A DNA stretch of 64,000 nucleotides from Peptostreptococcus equinus (GCF_027125355.1 NZ_CP114052.1:1-64000), one strand, 5' to 3'. Shown: positions 28,750 through 37,270, counted from the stretch's first letter. The notes: generated by a model from the sequence alone, not told the origin. Numbers and translations are program-made.

Positions 28750-30102
28750 ATGGAAAAAAATATTAATGTCAGTGCCAAGGCATTAATTCCATTTGGAGTT
28801 TTTATTGGTGTATACCTGATTACAGGTATTGTTTTGAATTCAAAAGGTGTAGAGATGGCTTTTTATCAATTACCTTCTCCAGTAGCAGTTATTGTAGGAA
28901 TTATAGTAGCTTTTATTTTATTTAAAGGAAGTATAAATGAGAAATTTAATACCCTTGTAAAGGGATGTGGAAATGAAAATATTATAATAATGTGTATAAT
29001 ATTTTTATTGGCAGGGGCGTTTTCTACAGTATCTAAGGAAATGGGAGGAGTAGAATCTGTTGTCAATTTTGGTATGTCTATAATCCCCCCACAGTATATT
29101 ACAGTTGGAATATTTATTATATCTTCATTTATTGGTATTTCTACAGGTACTTCTGTAGGAACTGTTGTTGCAGTTGCTCCTATAGCTATAGGTTTTGCTG
29201 AAGCAGCTGGACTGAATCCTATGTTGGTGATAGGAGCTACAGTTGGTGGTGGTATGTTTGGTGATAATCTATCGGTAATTTCAGATACTACTATAGCAGC
29301 TACTAGAACTCAGGGAGTAGAAATGAAGGATAAGTTCAAAGCAAATTTTGCGATTGCACTTCCCGCTGCTATACTTACTATAATACTGTTATTAATTTTT
29401 GGTAGACCAGATACACTTCCAAAGGTAGCATCACATTCATATAGTATAGTAAAGATACTTCCGTATTTATTTGTATTAATATCTGCCTTATGTGGTTTAA
29501 ACGTATTTGTGGTATTAACAGGAGGTATAGTTTTTTCAGGAATAATAGGTATAGTAGATGGATCATTTACCACTTTAGTATTTACTCAGCATATATTCAA
29601 TGGTTTCAAAGGCATGCTTGACATTTTCTTGCTTTCTATGCTTATGGGTGGTCTTGCTGCAATGGTTGAAAAAGAAGGTGGCATAAATTGGGTTTTATTA
29701 AAAATAAAGAAAATTATAAAGAGTGAAAAGTCTGCTGAATTAGGTATTAGTGCAATGGTTTCTCTAACAGATATTGCAACAGCTAATAACACTGTTTCTA
29801 TACTTATAAATGGACCTATAGCCAAAGAAATAAGTGAAGAATACGGTATAAATGCAAAAAGAACAGCATCCTTATTAGATATATTCTCTTGTGTATTCCA
29901 GGGAATTATACCTTATGGTGCCCAAGTATTATTCGCTTGTGCTTCAATAAAGGGTTTAAATAGCCCATTTGATGTAATATATTTATGTTGGTATCAATAT
30001 TGCTTGGCAGGTTTTGCTTTACTTGCAATATTTGTACCTTATACAAATTATTTAGATAAGGACAAAAGAGCTGAAAGAAAAATAAAAAATCAAAGTATTT
30101 AG
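28750..30102 (+). CDS. nhaC: Na+/H+ antiporter, NhaC family
   Basis: A 450-residue membrane transporter with about 11-12 hydrophobic segments. NhaC-type motifs are FIGISTGTSVGTVVAVAPIAIG, ATVGGGMFGDNLSVISDTTIAATRTQG and the late TDIATANNTVSILINGPIAKEI. It likely exchanges Na+ for H+ across the membrane, though NhaC-like proteins also include malate/lactate antiporters. AGAGG precedes the ATG at 28750. A -10-like TATAAT is at 28694-28699. It is monocistronic by spacing. Confidence 0.88.
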   Translation: MEKNINVSAKALIPFGVFIGVYLITGIVLNSKGVEMAFYQLPSPVAVIVGIIVAFILFKGSINEKFNTLVKGCGNENIIIMCIIFLLAGAFSTVSKEMGGVESVVNFGMSIIPPQYITVGIFIISSFIGISTGTSVGTVVAVAPIAIGFAEAAGLNPMLVIGATVGGGMFGDNLSVISDTTIAATRTQGVEMKDKFKANFAIALPAAILTIILLLIFGRPDTLPKVASHSYSIVKILPYLFVLISALCGLNVFVVLTGGIVFSGIIGIVDGSFTTLVFTQHIFNGFKGMLDIFLLSMLMGGLAAMVEKEGGINWVLLKIKKIIKSEKSAELGISAMVSLTDIATANNTVSILINGPIAKEISEEYGINAKRTASLLDIFSCVFQGIIPYGAQVLFACASIKGLNSPFDVIYLCWYQYCLAGFALLAIFVPYTNYLDKDKRAERKIKNQSI

Positions 30103-30258
30103 TGTTATAAATCTATAGGTATTATGTAAAGAAGTTTTCTATTGAATATTTTTATTTCTTATGTTATCATTTAATATGTTATATAATGAATGTTTCAATT
30201 TTATGATTAACTCAGATTGAAATAAAATATGTTAAACTTCAGTGTTGGTTACAATTTT

Positions 30259-30523
30259 CTGTACTAGATGGGGAGTTAGCGGTGCCCTGTAACTCGCAAT
30301 CCGCTTTAGCGAGGTTGAATTCCATCCTGAGGCAAATGTTCTGTAGTGCAGTCTCAAATAAGTAGTGTTGATATATGGGTCCCAAGCAATGGAAGCTCAT
30401 GAACCCCGTCAGATTCGGAAGAAAGCAGCGGTAAGTGATTCCTTTCATGTGACTTGGGGATGCCTATAGGGAGCCAACTGTTTGGGCAACGGTTATTGGC
30501 ATTTGTCAATGGATGGTGTGCAG
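30259..30523 (+). ncRNA. ffs: Signal recognition particle RNA (4.5S/6S-like, large bacterial type)
   Basis: About 265 bases with the conserved SRP Alu-domain start GGTGCCCTGTAACTCGCAATCCGC and, at 30408-30435, the domain IV core GTCAGATTCGGAAGAAAGCAGC that binds Ffh. Terminal bases CTGTAC (30259) pair with GTGCAG (30518-30523). This is the large type, with an Alu domain, found in Bacillus and Clostridium. It lies just before dnaX, a common neighbour in Firmicutes. Ends are set from the terminal pairing and may be off by a few bases. Confidence 0.93.
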
Positions 30524-30540
30524 TTTAAACATATAAATTC

Positions 30541-30572
30541 GCAATCCCAGTTAATGGGGTTGCTATTTTTTT
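30541..30572 (+). terminator. Terminator of the SRP RNA gene
   Basis: GCAATCCCA (30541-30549) pairs with TGGGGTTGC (30555-30563), loop GTTAA, followed by TATTTTTTT. The T run ends immediately before the dnaX Shine-Dalgarno, so dnaX is transcribed from read-through or from a promoter within this region. Confidence 0.85.
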
Positions 30573-30585
30573 GGGGAGGGAATTT

Positions 30586-32250
30586 ATGCACAAGGCTTTA
30601 TATAGAGAATACAGACCTTTAAAATATGAAGATGTAGTAGGTCAAGAACATATAGTAAAAACTTTAAAACATCAGCAAGAAGAAAATACTCTAAGCCATG
30701 CATATTTGTTTTGTGGTACTAGAGGTACTGGTAAAACTACAACAGCCAAGATTTTATCACGAGCTGTAAATTGTATTTCTGACACAGATGATAAGCCTTG
30801 CAATGAATGTACAATGTGTAAGTCAATATTGGATGGTTCAAATTTGGATGTAGTTGAAATTGATGCAGCCTCCAATAATAGTGTTGATGATATTAGAGAA
30901 CTAAGAGAAACTGTTAAATATACACCCAATGAGTCGAAATATAAAATATATATAATAGATGAAGTTCACATGCTTTCTGCAGGTGCTTATAATGCTTTAT
31001 TAAAGACATTGGAAGAGCCACCAGAATATGTAATCTTTATATTGGCAACCACTGAACCCAATAAAATACCAGCAACTATACTTTCAAGGTGTCAGAGATT
31101 TGACTTTAAGAGAGTAAGCGACGAAGATCTTATAAATAGAATGAAGTATATATGCGATAAAGAAAATATAAGGTACGAAGATGATGCTCTTAAAATTATA
31201 GCTAGAAATGCAAAGGGATCAGTGAGAGATTCTCTAAGTATTTTGGATAAATGTTCATCTTTTAGTGATGAAAAATTAAGTGCTAGATTAGTTTTAGATT
31301 TGTTGGGAAGCACAGATCCTAGACAAGTATTGGAGTTTTGTATTTCAGTAATTGATTCTGATGTATCAAAGTCAATGAAGATGATTGAAGCTTACTATTC
31401 TTGGGGGAAAGACTTAAAACTTTTAGTAGAAGATTTGATAGAGTTATTAAGAAATATTATGATGTTAAAAATATCATCTAATGATGAATCTTTGATTGAT
31501 TACTCAGATGAAGATTCTAAAAAAATAAAAGATATGGCAAGTGAAATAGATACAGATGAATTGATAAGAATCCTATCAAACCTATCTGAATTAATTGACA
31601 AGTTAAAATACTCTACTAATCAGCGCATGACAGTAGAAATTTATATAATGAAATTGGCTTCACCATCAACAGATAATTCTCAAGAAGCACTAAAAAAGAG
31701 AATTGAAAACCTAGAAAAGTTAGTGGAAGATGGAAAAATTCAAGTTTTAAGCAATCAAAATATAGCAGGTTCTATATACAGCTATCATTCACAAGCAGTT
31801 TTAGATGATAACAGTCAAAATATTAATAAATTTACTCAAGATACTAGTACAAAAGTATATAAGGAAATTATCGATGATGAAGACATTAATGATATAAAGT
31901 CAAATTGGGATAAACTACTAGAACAAATGAAAGTAGATAAAAAGATGCCACTTAGGGCGTTTTTGGCTGAGAAATATGATATTAAATATAAAAATAAAAT
32001 ATTGTATGTGATACTTAGTGATGATTTTTCATTTGCTGTAAATAGATTAAGGGAAAAAGACAGTGTAGATTATATACAAGCTACCATGAGAAAAATATTT
32101 GGGCTAAATTTAGAGCTTAGATTCATTTTAAAGGAAGAGATGCCAGATATGGATTTTGGACCAGATAAAGAAGATAATGATGATGAAAATATCAGTGAAT
32201 CTGAAAAATTATTAAAGGATATAGCTGGTGACAAGTTAATTATACAATAG
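30586..32250 (+). CDS. dnaX: DNA polymerase III subunits gamma/tau
   Basis: DnaX is the AAA+ motor of the clamp loader. The N-terminus MHKALYREYRPLKYEDVVGQ is typical. Walker A is GTRGTGKTT and the zinc cysteines are in CNECTMCKSILDG. Walker B and the sensor region are IYIIDEVHMLSAGAYNALLKTLEEPP. ATG 30586 follows GGGGAGGG; an in-frame TTG at 30571 lies within the terminator T run and is rejected. The product is 554 residues, giving a tau-type C-terminus. I see no obvious frameshift heptamer of the E. coli kind. Confidence 0.95.
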   Translation: MHKALYREYRPLKYEDVVGQEHIVKTLKHQQEENTLSHAYLFCGTRGTGKTTTAKILSRAVNCISDTDDKPCNECTMCKSILDGSNLDVVEIDAASNNSVDDIRELRETVKYTPNESKYKIYIIDEVHMLSAGAYNALLKTLEEPPEYVIFILATTEPNKIPATILSRCQRFDFKRVSDEDLINRMKYICDKENIRYEDDALKIIARNAKGSVRDSLSILDKCSSFSDEKLSARLVLDLLGSTDPRQVLEFCISVIDSDVSKSMKMIEAYYSWGKDLKLLVEDLIELLRNIMMLKISSNDESLIDYSDEDSKKIKDMASEIDTDELIRILSNLSELIDKLKYSTNQRMTVEIYIMKLASPSTDNSQEALKKRIENLEKLVEDGKIQVLSNQNIAGSIYSYHSQAVLDDNSQNINKFTQDTSTKVYKEIIDDEDINDIKSNWDKLLEQMKVDKKMPLRAFLAEKYDIKYKNKILYVILSDDFSFAVNRLREKDSVDYIQATMRKIFGLNLELRFILKEEMPDMDFGPDKEDNDDENISESEKLLKDIAGDKLIIQ

Positions 32251-32313
32251 AAATAAAAATATTTTTTTGATATAATGTACTTTTAAGATATGTAAATAAT
32301 AGGAGGAATAAAA

Positions 32314-32658
32314 ATGGCTAAAAAAGGTGGATTCGGTGGCGGTATGCCAGGCGGAATGAATATGAATAATTTATTAAAGCAGGCTCAGAAGATGCAGGCA
32401 GATATGCAAAAGCAACAAGAAGAGTTAGAAACTAAAGAAGTAGAAGCATCAGTAGGTGGTGGTGCTGTAGTAGTAAAAATGAATGGTAAAAGAGAGTTGA
32501 CAGATATAACTATAAAAGAAGAAGTAGTAGATCCAGATGACGTAGAAATGCTACAAGATTTAATCTTAAGTGCTGTAAATCAGGCTATTAGAGATATTGA
32601 TGAAATGCAAAAATCTCAAATGAGTAAATTAACAGGAGGAATGAATCTACCATTTTAG
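32314..32658 (+). CDS. Nucleoid-associated protein, YbaB/EbfC family
   Basis: A 114-residue YbaB/EbfC protein that binds DNA as a dimer with tweezer shape. It has a Gly/Met-rich start ([17 protein letters not shown]), then [18 protein letters not shown] and the conserved [11 protein letters not shown] segment. It stands between dnaX and recR, the usual position in bacteria, and is co-transcribed with recR. AGGAGG precedes the ATG. Confidence 0.95.
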   Translation: MAKKGGFGGGMPGGMNMNNLLKQAQKMQADMQKQQEELETKEVEASVGGGAVVVKMNGKRELTDITIKEEVVDPDDVEMLQDLILSAVNQAIRDIDEMQKSQMSKLTGGMNLPF

Positions 32659-32674
32659 GTGATTCATTAAACAT

Positions 32675-33274
32675 ATGGAAAATTATAGTGAACCTATAGA
32701 TAGACTGATTAATGAGTTTTCCAAATTACCTGGGGTAGGAAGAAAAACAGCACAAAGACTAGCTTTTCATGTAATTAATATGCAAAACGATGATGTACAA
32801 GGTCTCGCTAGAGCACTTCAAGATGTAAAAAAAGAAATAAAATACTGTAAGGTATGCTGTAATATTTCTGATTCAGACATATGTAGCATATGCTCTAATA
32901 ATCACAGGGATGAATCTACTATATGTGTAGTAGAAGATCCAAGAGACGTCATGGCAATGGAAAGAACCAAGGATTACAATGGAAAATACCATGTATTAAA
33001 TGGTGTAATATCACCAATGGATGGTATAGGACCAGAAATGCTTAAGATAAAGGAATTAATGTCTAGATTGGGTGATGGTAAGGTAAAGGAGATAATAATG
33101 GCTACAAACCCTACGATAGAAGGAGAAGCTACAGCTATGTATATTTCTAGACTAGTAAAGCCGATGGGTATAAAAGTTACTAGAATAGCCCATGGCTTAC
33201 CTGTAGGCGGAGATTTGGAATATGCAGATGATGTTACTATTTCAAAAGCATTAGAAGGAAGAAGAGAAATATAG
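32675..33274 (+). CDS. recR: Recombination protein RecR
   Basis: RecR works with RecF and RecO at DNA gaps. The 199-residue protein shows the helix-hairpin-helix [18 protein letters not shown]. The C4 zinc motif is [18 protein letters not shown] Toprim domain follows with [14 protein letters not shown] and [14 protein letters not shown]. The C-terminal Walker-like [13 protein letters not shown] is also present. It starts 17 bases after ybaB. recF is encoded earlier in the window. Confidence 0.97.
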   Translation: MENYSEPIDRLINEFSKLPGVGRKTAQRLAFHVINMQNDDVQGLARALQDVKKEIKYCKVCCNISDSDICSICSNNHRDESTICVVEDPRDVMAMERTKDYNGKYHVLNGVISPMDGIGPEMLKIKELMSRLGDGKVKEIIMATNPTIEGEATAMYISRLVKPMGIKVTRIAHGLPVGGDLEYADDVTISKALEGRREI

Positions 33275-33468
33275 TGAAAAATTATAATTTTGATGAAAAT
33301 AGGGCTATGAATTTGCTGACAAAAAAGCATCAGAATTCTAGCGAGAAAAAATCTAAATTAAAAGATTCTAAGTTTAAAAGAGTCAATGATAGCGGAGTTT
33401 ATAGAAATAATGCCAGACATTTTCAATTTGACTATGAAGAAGATTACTATGAACCAAATAGAAAATAA
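33274..33468 (+). CDS. Small charged protein of unknown function
   Basis: A 64-residue, strongly charged protein starting with GTG at 33274, sharing one base with the recR stop codon. It is rich in K, N, S and E in the first half (TKKHQNSSEKKSKLKD) and ends acidic/aromatic (FQFDYEEDYYEPNRK). No domain, membrane segment or signal peptide is seen, and it may be disordered. Its tight coupling to recR and codon use like its neighbours support a real gene. A bidirectional terminator follows. I do not recognise the family. Confidence 0.6.
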   Translation: MKNYNFDENRAMNLLTKKHQNSSEKKSKLKDSKFKRVNDSGVYRNNARHFQFDYEEDYYEPNRK

Positions 33469-33474
33469 TATAAA

Positions 33475-33508
33475 TAAAAAAACTCCTATAAAACTAGGAG
33501 TTTTTTTA
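33475..33508. terminator. Bidirectional terminator between recR unit and glycosyltransferase
   Basis: AACTCCTA (33481-33488) / TAGGAGTT (33495-33502) flanked by A6 on the left and T7 on the right, so it works for both converging transcripts. Confidence 0.88.
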
Positions 33509-33509
33509 T

Positions 33510-34787
33510 TTATATTATAAATGATTTAAGTACCTGTGAAAAATGAGAAAAAATCTTTCTAGAAGAGCAGGCTGTATAATCAACAGGTGATTCTTCAAAT
33601 ATTTGTAAAGATAATTTCGCTATATTTTCAGCAGAATTTAATTTCTTAATACCTCTAATATTTTCTTTCATTCTCTCAAGTCTTTCAGGATGGTCAATTA
33701 ATACCTTTACAACAGATTTTATAGAGAATTTTTTTGTAGTACGTATAGCTACGCCACAATTAGTCAAGAAGTCTAGATTTTCACCTTCTTGTCCAGGTAT
33801 AAAGTATGGAACTACCATTGGGACATCTTTCAGAAGTGCTTCTGTAGTAGTAAGTCCGCCTGGTTTTGTAATTAAAATATCTATCGAAGGTAAAATATCG
33901 TTCATTATTTTTGTAAACCCTACAATTTTTATATTCACATTCGTATTATACTTATTAATCCTATTTTCTAGACTACGTTTTAGCGAGTTGTTTCTACCAG
34001 TTATAACAAGTATTTGGAAATCCCTATCAACTTCAACTAAATCATCTAAAGTTCCCTTTATGTTACCAGCTCCAAAGCTACCACCCATCAAAAGTACGGT
34101 TTTTTTATTAGGATCTAGTCCTAGTTCTTCTAAGACAAATTTTTTCGATCTATGTTCTAAGAATGATTTCTCAACGGGGATACCAAAAGCTTTTATTTTA
34201 TTTTTATCTATTCCATCGTCTATAAGTAACTCTCTTACAAATTCATCACCGCATATATAATAATCTATCTCATTTTGCAGATAAGCCATATGTGCAGTAT
34301 AGTCTGTAAGAACAGAAACTAAAGGTGGGAATGTAGACTTACAAGGATTATTCTTTTCTACAAACTCTGAAAACTCAGCTCCAAGATCTTCTCCTCTAGC
34401 ACCTTTTTTTAATCTACTAAGAGCAACTAGTGGAAAAGCATGTGTACCTATAATCAAATCAGGCTTTTCTATTGCTATAAGTTTTTTAAATTTCCTAGCC
34501 ATAATTACAGAAAGAGGATTACTCTTGAATTCATTGTAAGAAAATAATTTTCTATCTGACATATTATATGCCTTTCCGTATGCTGTAGGAGTATACTTAG
34601 CAGATAATTCATATCCTTCAGATATCAATCGATCAAAACTCTGATTGACTAGTTTAAAACTATCTATTATTTTACATTCTATGACTTCTCCATTAAAAGA
34701 ACGGCTTGTCAATTCTTCACAAATTGCTTTAGCTGCTCTGTTGTGTCCCCCACCGGTTGAAGCTGTCATTATCAAAACTTTTTTCAT
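33510..34787 (-). CDS. Processive diacylglycerol glycosyltransferase (MGDG synthase/UgtP type)
   Basis: A 425-residue GT28-type glycosyltransferase. The N-terminal MGDG-synthase motif is TASTGGGHNRAAKAI (about residues 7-21). The C-terminal nucleotide-sugar motif is ITKPGGLTTTEALLKDVPMVVPYFIPGQEGEN. Family members add glucose or galactose from UDP-sugar to diacylglycerol, making membrane glycolipids and lipoteichoic acid anchors. I choose ATG 34787 (MKKVLIMTAS) because GGAGAG lies just upstream. The upstream in-frame ATG at 34814 has no ribosome site. Confidence 0.88.
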   Translation of the reverse strand: MKKVLIMTASTGGGHNRAAKAICEELTSRSFNGEVIECKIIDSFKLVNQSFDRLISEGYELSAKYTPTAYGKAYNMSDRKLFSYNEFKSNPLSVIMARKFKKLIAIEKPDLIIGTHAFPLVALSRLKKGARGEDLGAEFSEFVEKNNPCKSTFPPLVSVLTDYTAHMAYLQNEIDYYICGDEFVRELLIDDGIDKNKIKAFGIPVEKSFLEHRSKKFVLEELGLDPNKKTVLLMGGSFGAGNIKGTLDDLVEVDRDFQILVITGRNNSLKRSLENRINKYNTNVNIKIVGFTKIMNDILPSIDILITKPGGLTTTEALLKDVPMVVPYFIPGQEGENLDFLTNCGVAIRTTKKFSIKSVVKVLIDHPERLERMKENIRGIKKLNSAENIAKLSLQIFEESPVDYTACSSRKIFSHFSQVLKSFII

Positions 34788-35043
34788 CTCTACTCTCCAA
34801 TCTAACCTATACAAAATAAAATTGTACTTATCAAATTATAAGACAAATAGTAAATAAATAGAAGTACTTTTACTGAAAAATAATATAAAATTAAGAGTTT
34901 CTTAATAAATAATAACATATATTTATGTCATAAAATGAGTAATTTACAAGGTAGAAAAGGCTTTTATAATATAATTAAATATGTAAAATTAAATATATGT
35001 TTTTTATAATAAGAAAAATTGTTAAAAAATGGATAAAAATGTA
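34788..35043. other. Gene-free AT-rich spacer before the tRNA array
   Basis: No supported gene. It carries the divergent start regions of the glycosyltransferase gene (minus) and of the tRNA array (plus). A 24-codon ATG frame at about 34934 has no ribosome site and is rejected. Confidence 0.5.
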
Positions 35044-35075
35044 TTGACTTTTAACTACAACTTTGATATTATAAT
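35044..35075 (+). promoter_or_regulatory. Sigma-A promoter of the tRNA array
   Basis: TTGACT (35044-35049) and TATTAT (35067-35072, spacing 17) or the overlapping TATAAT (35070-35075, spacing 20). The first tRNA starts 30 bases downstream. Confidence 0.75.
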
Positions 35076-35104
35076 ACTTGTTCAATGAGTAGCTTAAAAA
35101 ATAT

Positions 35105-35176
35105 GGCTCATTGGTCAAGCGGTTAAGACTCCGCCCTCTCAAGGCGGCAACAGGGGTTCGATTCCCCTATGAGTCA
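35105..35176 (+). tRNA. tRNA-Glu(CTC)
   Basis: Acceptor GGCTCAT / ATGAGTC, anticodon loop CTCTCAA (CTC, reads GAG). CCA is not encoded. It opens the array; its sister at 36828 carries TTC. Confidence 0.94.
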
Positions 35177-35188
35177 TAAATTAAATAC

Positions 35189-35262
35189 GCGGGTGTAGCT
35201 CAATGGTAGAGTTCTGGCCTTCCAAGCCAGCTGTGAGGGTTCGATCCCCTTCACCCGCTCCA
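35189..35262 (+). tRNA. tRNA-Gly(TCC), copy 1
   Basis: GCGGGTG / CACCCGC acceptor, loop CTTCCAA with anticodon TCC, CCA encoded. Confidence 0.96.
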
Positions 35263-35273
35263 ATTTTGTATGT

Positions 35274-35349
35274 GGGAGTATAGCTCAGCTGGGAGAGCAT
35301 CTGCCTTACAAGCAGGGGGTCACAGGTTCGAGCCCTGTTACTCCCACCA
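35274..35349 (+). tRNA. tRNA-Val(TAC), copy 1
   Basis: GGGAGTA / TACTCCC acceptor, loop CTTACAA with anticodon TAC, CCA encoded. Confidence 0.96.
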
Positions 35350-35364
35350 TATGAAAATAAATGC

Positions 35365-35441
35365 GGCCTGGTAGTTCAGTTGGTTAGAATGCCAGCCTGT
35401 CACGCTGGAGGTCGAGGGTTCGAGCCCCTTCCAGGTCGCCA
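35365..35441 (+). tRNA. tRNA-Asp(GTC), copy 1
   Basis: GGCCTGG / CCAGGTC acceptor, discriminator G, loop CTGTCAC with GTC, CCA encoded. A queuosine-type (GUN) anticodon. Confidence 0.96.
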
Positions 35442-35469
35442 TTATAATAATAAAGAAATAACACACTAT

Positions 35470-35544
35470 GCTGGTGTGGCTCAACGGTAGAGCAGCTGAC
35501 TTGTAATCAGCAGGTTGTAGGTTCGATTCCTATCACCAGCTCCA
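35470..35544 (+). tRNA. tRNA-Thr(TGT), copy 1
   Basis: GCTGGTG / CACCAGC acceptor, loop CTTGTAA with TGT, CCA encoded. Confidence 0.96.
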
Positions 35545-35547
35545 TGC

Positions 35548-35632
35548 GGAGGATTTCCCGAGCGGCCAAAGGGGGCAGACTGTAAATCTGTTGTCACCGA
35601 CTTCGGTGGTTCGAATCCACCATCCTCCACCA
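35548..35632 (+). tRNA. tRNA-Tyr(GTA), copy 1
   Basis: Class II tRNA with long variable arm, GGAGGAT / ATCCTCC acceptor, loop CTGTAAA with GTA, CCA encoded. Queuosine-type anticodon. Confidence 0.96.
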
Positions 35633-35648
35633 AATTAATAAACAATGC

Positions 35649-35732
35649 GCGGATGTGGCGGAATTGGCAGACGCACTAGACTTAGGATCTAGCGCCTTTG
35701 GCGTGGGGGTTCGACTCCCTTCATCCGCACCA
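35649..35732 (+). tRNA. tRNA-Leu(TAG), copy 1
   Basis: Class II tRNA, GCGGATG / CATCCGC acceptor, loop CTTAGGA with TAG, CCA encoded. Confidence 0.96.
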
Positions 35733-35756
35733 GTTTATTATAAAAAAGTTAAATAT

Positions 35757-35831
35757 GCGGGAATAGTTCAGTGGTAGAGCGCGACCTTGCCAAGGTCGAA
35801 GTCGCGAGTTCGAATCTCGTTTCCCGCTCCA
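35757..35831 (+). tRNA. tRNA-Gly(GCC)
   Basis: GCGGGAA / TTCCCGC acceptor, loop TTGCCAA with GCC, CCA encoded. Absent from the second half of the array. Confidence 0.96.
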
Positions 35832-35843
35832 ACTTATTTATGT

Positions 35844-35920
<77 letters not shown>

Positions 35921-35929
35921 TTTAAATAT

Positions 35930-36004
35930 AGGGGATTCGCCAAGCGGTAAGGCATATGACTCTGACTCATACATTCGGGGGTTCAAATCCCTCATCCCCT
36001 GCCA
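35930..36004 (+). tRNA. tRNA-Gln(CTG)
   Basis: AGGGGAT / ATCCCCT acceptor with an A-T first pair, loop CTCTGAC with CTG (CAG), discriminator G, CCA encoded. The partner at 37575 carries TTG. Confidence 0.92.
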
Positions 36005-36011
36005 TTAAAGT

Positions 36012-36084
36012 GGATCATTAGCTCAGCTGGGAGAGCACCTGACTCTTAATCAGGGTGTCCAGGGTTCGAGCCCCTGATGATCCA
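36012..36084 (+). tRNA. tRNA-Lys(CTT), copy 1
   Basis: GGATCAT / ATGATCC acceptor, loop CTCTTAA with CTT (AAG). CCA not encoded. Confidence 0.95.
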
Positions 36085-36110
36085 TCATTTTTAACAAAAC
36101 AATATAGTGT

Positions 36111-36184
36111 GGCGGCATAGCTCAGCTGGCTAGAGCGTTCGGTTCATACCCGAAAGGTCACAGGTTCGACTCCTGTTGCCGCTA
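36111..36184 (+). tRNA. tRNA-Met(CAT), elongator, copy 1
   Basis: GGCGGCA / TGCCGCT acceptor with terminal G-T, loop TTCATAC with CAT. The body resembles the Firmicute elongator tRNA-Met. CCA not encoded. Confidence 0.92.
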
Positions 36185-36193
36185 CTGTAATTT

Positions 36194-36270
36194 GGACCAT
36201 TAGCTCAGTTGGTTAGAGCGCCCGGCTCATAACCGGTAGGTCTGGGGTTCGAGTCCCTGATGGTCCACCA
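36194..36270 (+). tRNA. tRNA-Ile2(CAT), probable lysidine substrate
   Basis: GGACCAT / ATGGTCC acceptor, loop CTCATAA with CAT, CCA encoded. The GGACC/GGTCC acceptor is that of Firmicute tRNA-Ile2, whose C34 is converted to lysidine by TilS to read AUA. It lacks the C1-A72 mismatch and the three G-C pairs of the initiator. Ile identity is inference from resemblance. Confidence 0.82.
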
Positions 36271-36291
36271 TTTAATTTAATATGAAAATAT

Positions 36292-36368
36292 CGAGGTGTA
36301 GCGCAGTTTGGTAGCGCACGTGGTTTGGGACCATGGGGCCGGGGGTTCGAGTCCCTTCACCTCGACCA
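36292..36368 (+). tRNA. tRNA-Pro(TGG)
   Basis: CGAGGTG / CACCTCG acceptor, loop TTTGGGA with TGG, CCA encoded. Confidence 0.95.
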
Positions 36369-36376
36369 ATAATGCG

Positions 36377-36453
36377 GTGGGTGTAGCTTAGTTGGTTAAA
36401 GCGCCAGATTGTGGCTCTGGAGACCGAGAGTTCGAATCTCTTCATCCACCCCA
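36377..36453 (+). tRNA. tRNA-His(GTG)
   Basis: GTGGGTG / CATCCAC acceptor with an encoded G at -1 (36376) facing C73, a histidine tRNA hallmark. Loop TTGTGGC with GTG, CCA encoded. Queuosine-type anticodon. Confidence 0.95.
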
Positions 36454-36470
36454 TATATTAAATTAAATGA

Positions 36471-36544
36471 GGCGACATAGCCAAGTGGTAAGGCAGTGGA
36501 CTGCAACTCCTTGATCTCCAGTTCGAATCTGGATGTCGCCTCCA
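36471..36544 (+). tRNA. tRNA-Cys(GCA), copy 1
   Basis: GGCGACA / TGTCGCC acceptor, loop CTGCAAC with GCA, discriminator T, CCA encoded. Confidence 0.95.
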
Positions 36545-36556
36545 ATTTTTTATTAT

Positions 36557-36631
36557 TCCAAGGTAGCTCAATGGTGGAGCAACCGGCTGTTAACCGGTAG
36601 GCTGTGGGTTCGAGCCCCACCCTTGGAGCCA
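36557..36631 (+). tRNA. tRNA-Asn(GTT)
   Basis: TCCAAGG / CCTTGGA acceptor, loop CTGTTAA with GTT, discriminator G, CCA encoded. Queuosine-type anticodon. Confidence 0.95.
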
Positions 36632-36638
36632 ATTATTT

Positions 36639-36728
36639 GCCGAAGTGGCGGAACTGGCAGACGCACAGGACTTAAAATCCTGCGAAACTTATACTTTCGT
36701 ACCGGTTCGATTCCGGTCTTCGGCACCA
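36639..36728 (+). tRNA. tRNA-Leu(TAA)
   Basis: Class II, GCCGAAG / CTTCGGC acceptor, loop CTTAAAA with TAA, CCA encoded. Confidence 0.95.
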
Positions 36729-36741
36729 ATTTTATAAATAT

Positions 36742-36817
36742 CGCGGAGTGGAGCAGTTGGCAGCTCGTCGGGCTCATAACCCGAAGGTCGGAGGTTCGAG
36801 TCCTTCCTCCGCAACCA
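36742..36817 (+). tRNA. Initiator tRNA-fMet(CAT)
   Basis: C1-A72 mismatch (CGCGGAG / CTCCGCA) and three G-C pairs (GGG-CTCATAA-CCC) at the anticodon stem, both diagnostic of the initiator. CCA encoded. Confidence 0.96.
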
Positions 36818-36827
36818 AATTCAATTT

Positions 36828-36899
36828 GGCTCCTTGGTCAAGCGGTTAAGACACCGCCCTTTCACGGCGGTAACAGGGGTTCGATTCCCCTAGGAGTCA
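36828..36899 (+). tRNA. tRNA-Glu(TTC)
   Basis: GGCTCCT / AGGAGTC acceptor, loop CTTTCAC with TTC. CCA not encoded. It heads the second half of the array as Glu(CTC) heads the first. Confidence 0.94.
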
Positions 36900-36911
36900 T
36901 AAATTAAATAT

Positions 36912-36985
36912 GCGGGTGTAGCTCAATGGTAGAGTTCTGGCCTTCCAAGCCAGCTGTGAGGGTTCGATCCCCTTCACCCGCTCCA
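36912..36985 (+). tRNA. tRNA-Gly(TCC), copy 2
   Basis: Same gene sequence as 35189-35262; anticodon TCC, CCA encoded. Confidence 0.96.
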
Positions 36986-36996
36986 ATTTTGTATGT

Positions 36997-37072
36997 GGGA
37001 GTATAGCTCAGCTGGGAGAGCATCTGCCTTACAAGCAGGGGGTCACAGGTTCGAGCCCTGTTACTCCCACCA
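36997..37072 (+). tRNA. tRNA-Val(TAC), copy 2
   Basis: Same gene sequence as 35274-35349; anticodon TAC, CCA encoded. Confidence 0.96.
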
Positions 37073-37087
37073 TATGAAAATAAATGC

Positions 37088-37164
37088 GGCCTGGTAGTTC
37101 AGTTGGTTAGAATGCCAGCCTGTCACGCTGGAGGTCGAGGGTTCGAGCCCCTTCCAGGTCGCCA
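37088..37164 (+). tRNA. tRNA-Asp(GTC), copy 2
   Basis: Same gene sequence as 35365-35441; anticodon GTC, CCA encoded. Confidence 0.96.
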
Positions 37165-37192
37165 TTATAATAATAAAGAAATAACACACTAT

Positions 37193-37267
37193 GCTGGTGT
37201 GGCTCAACGGTAGAGCAGCTGACTTGTAATCAGCAGGTTGTAGGTTCGATTCCTATCACCAGCTTCA
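37193..37267 (+). tRNA. tRNA-Thr(TGT), copy 2 (encoded end TCA)
   Basis: Matches 35470-35544 except that the encoded 3' CCA has become TCA, so this copy needs 3' processing and CCA addition. Confidence 0.94.
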
Positions 37268-37270
37268 TGC

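Larger units (their letters stand above)
35177..35743 (+). repeat. First copy of a duplicated six-tRNA block
   Basis: The spacer plus Gly(TCC)-Val(TAC)-Asp(GTC)-Thr(TGT)-Tyr(GTA)-Leu(TAG) recurs at 36900-37466 with a constant offset of 1723 bases. By eye there are only isolated differences: C/T before tRNA-Gly, and TCCA/TTCA at the tRNA-Thr 3' end. Spacers are conserved too. Confidence 0.92.

Noticed and set aside
34934..35008. 24-codon ORF (MSNLQGRKGF..) before the tRNA array
   Set aside because: No Shine-Dalgarno and no related sequence in the window; AT-rich chance frame.
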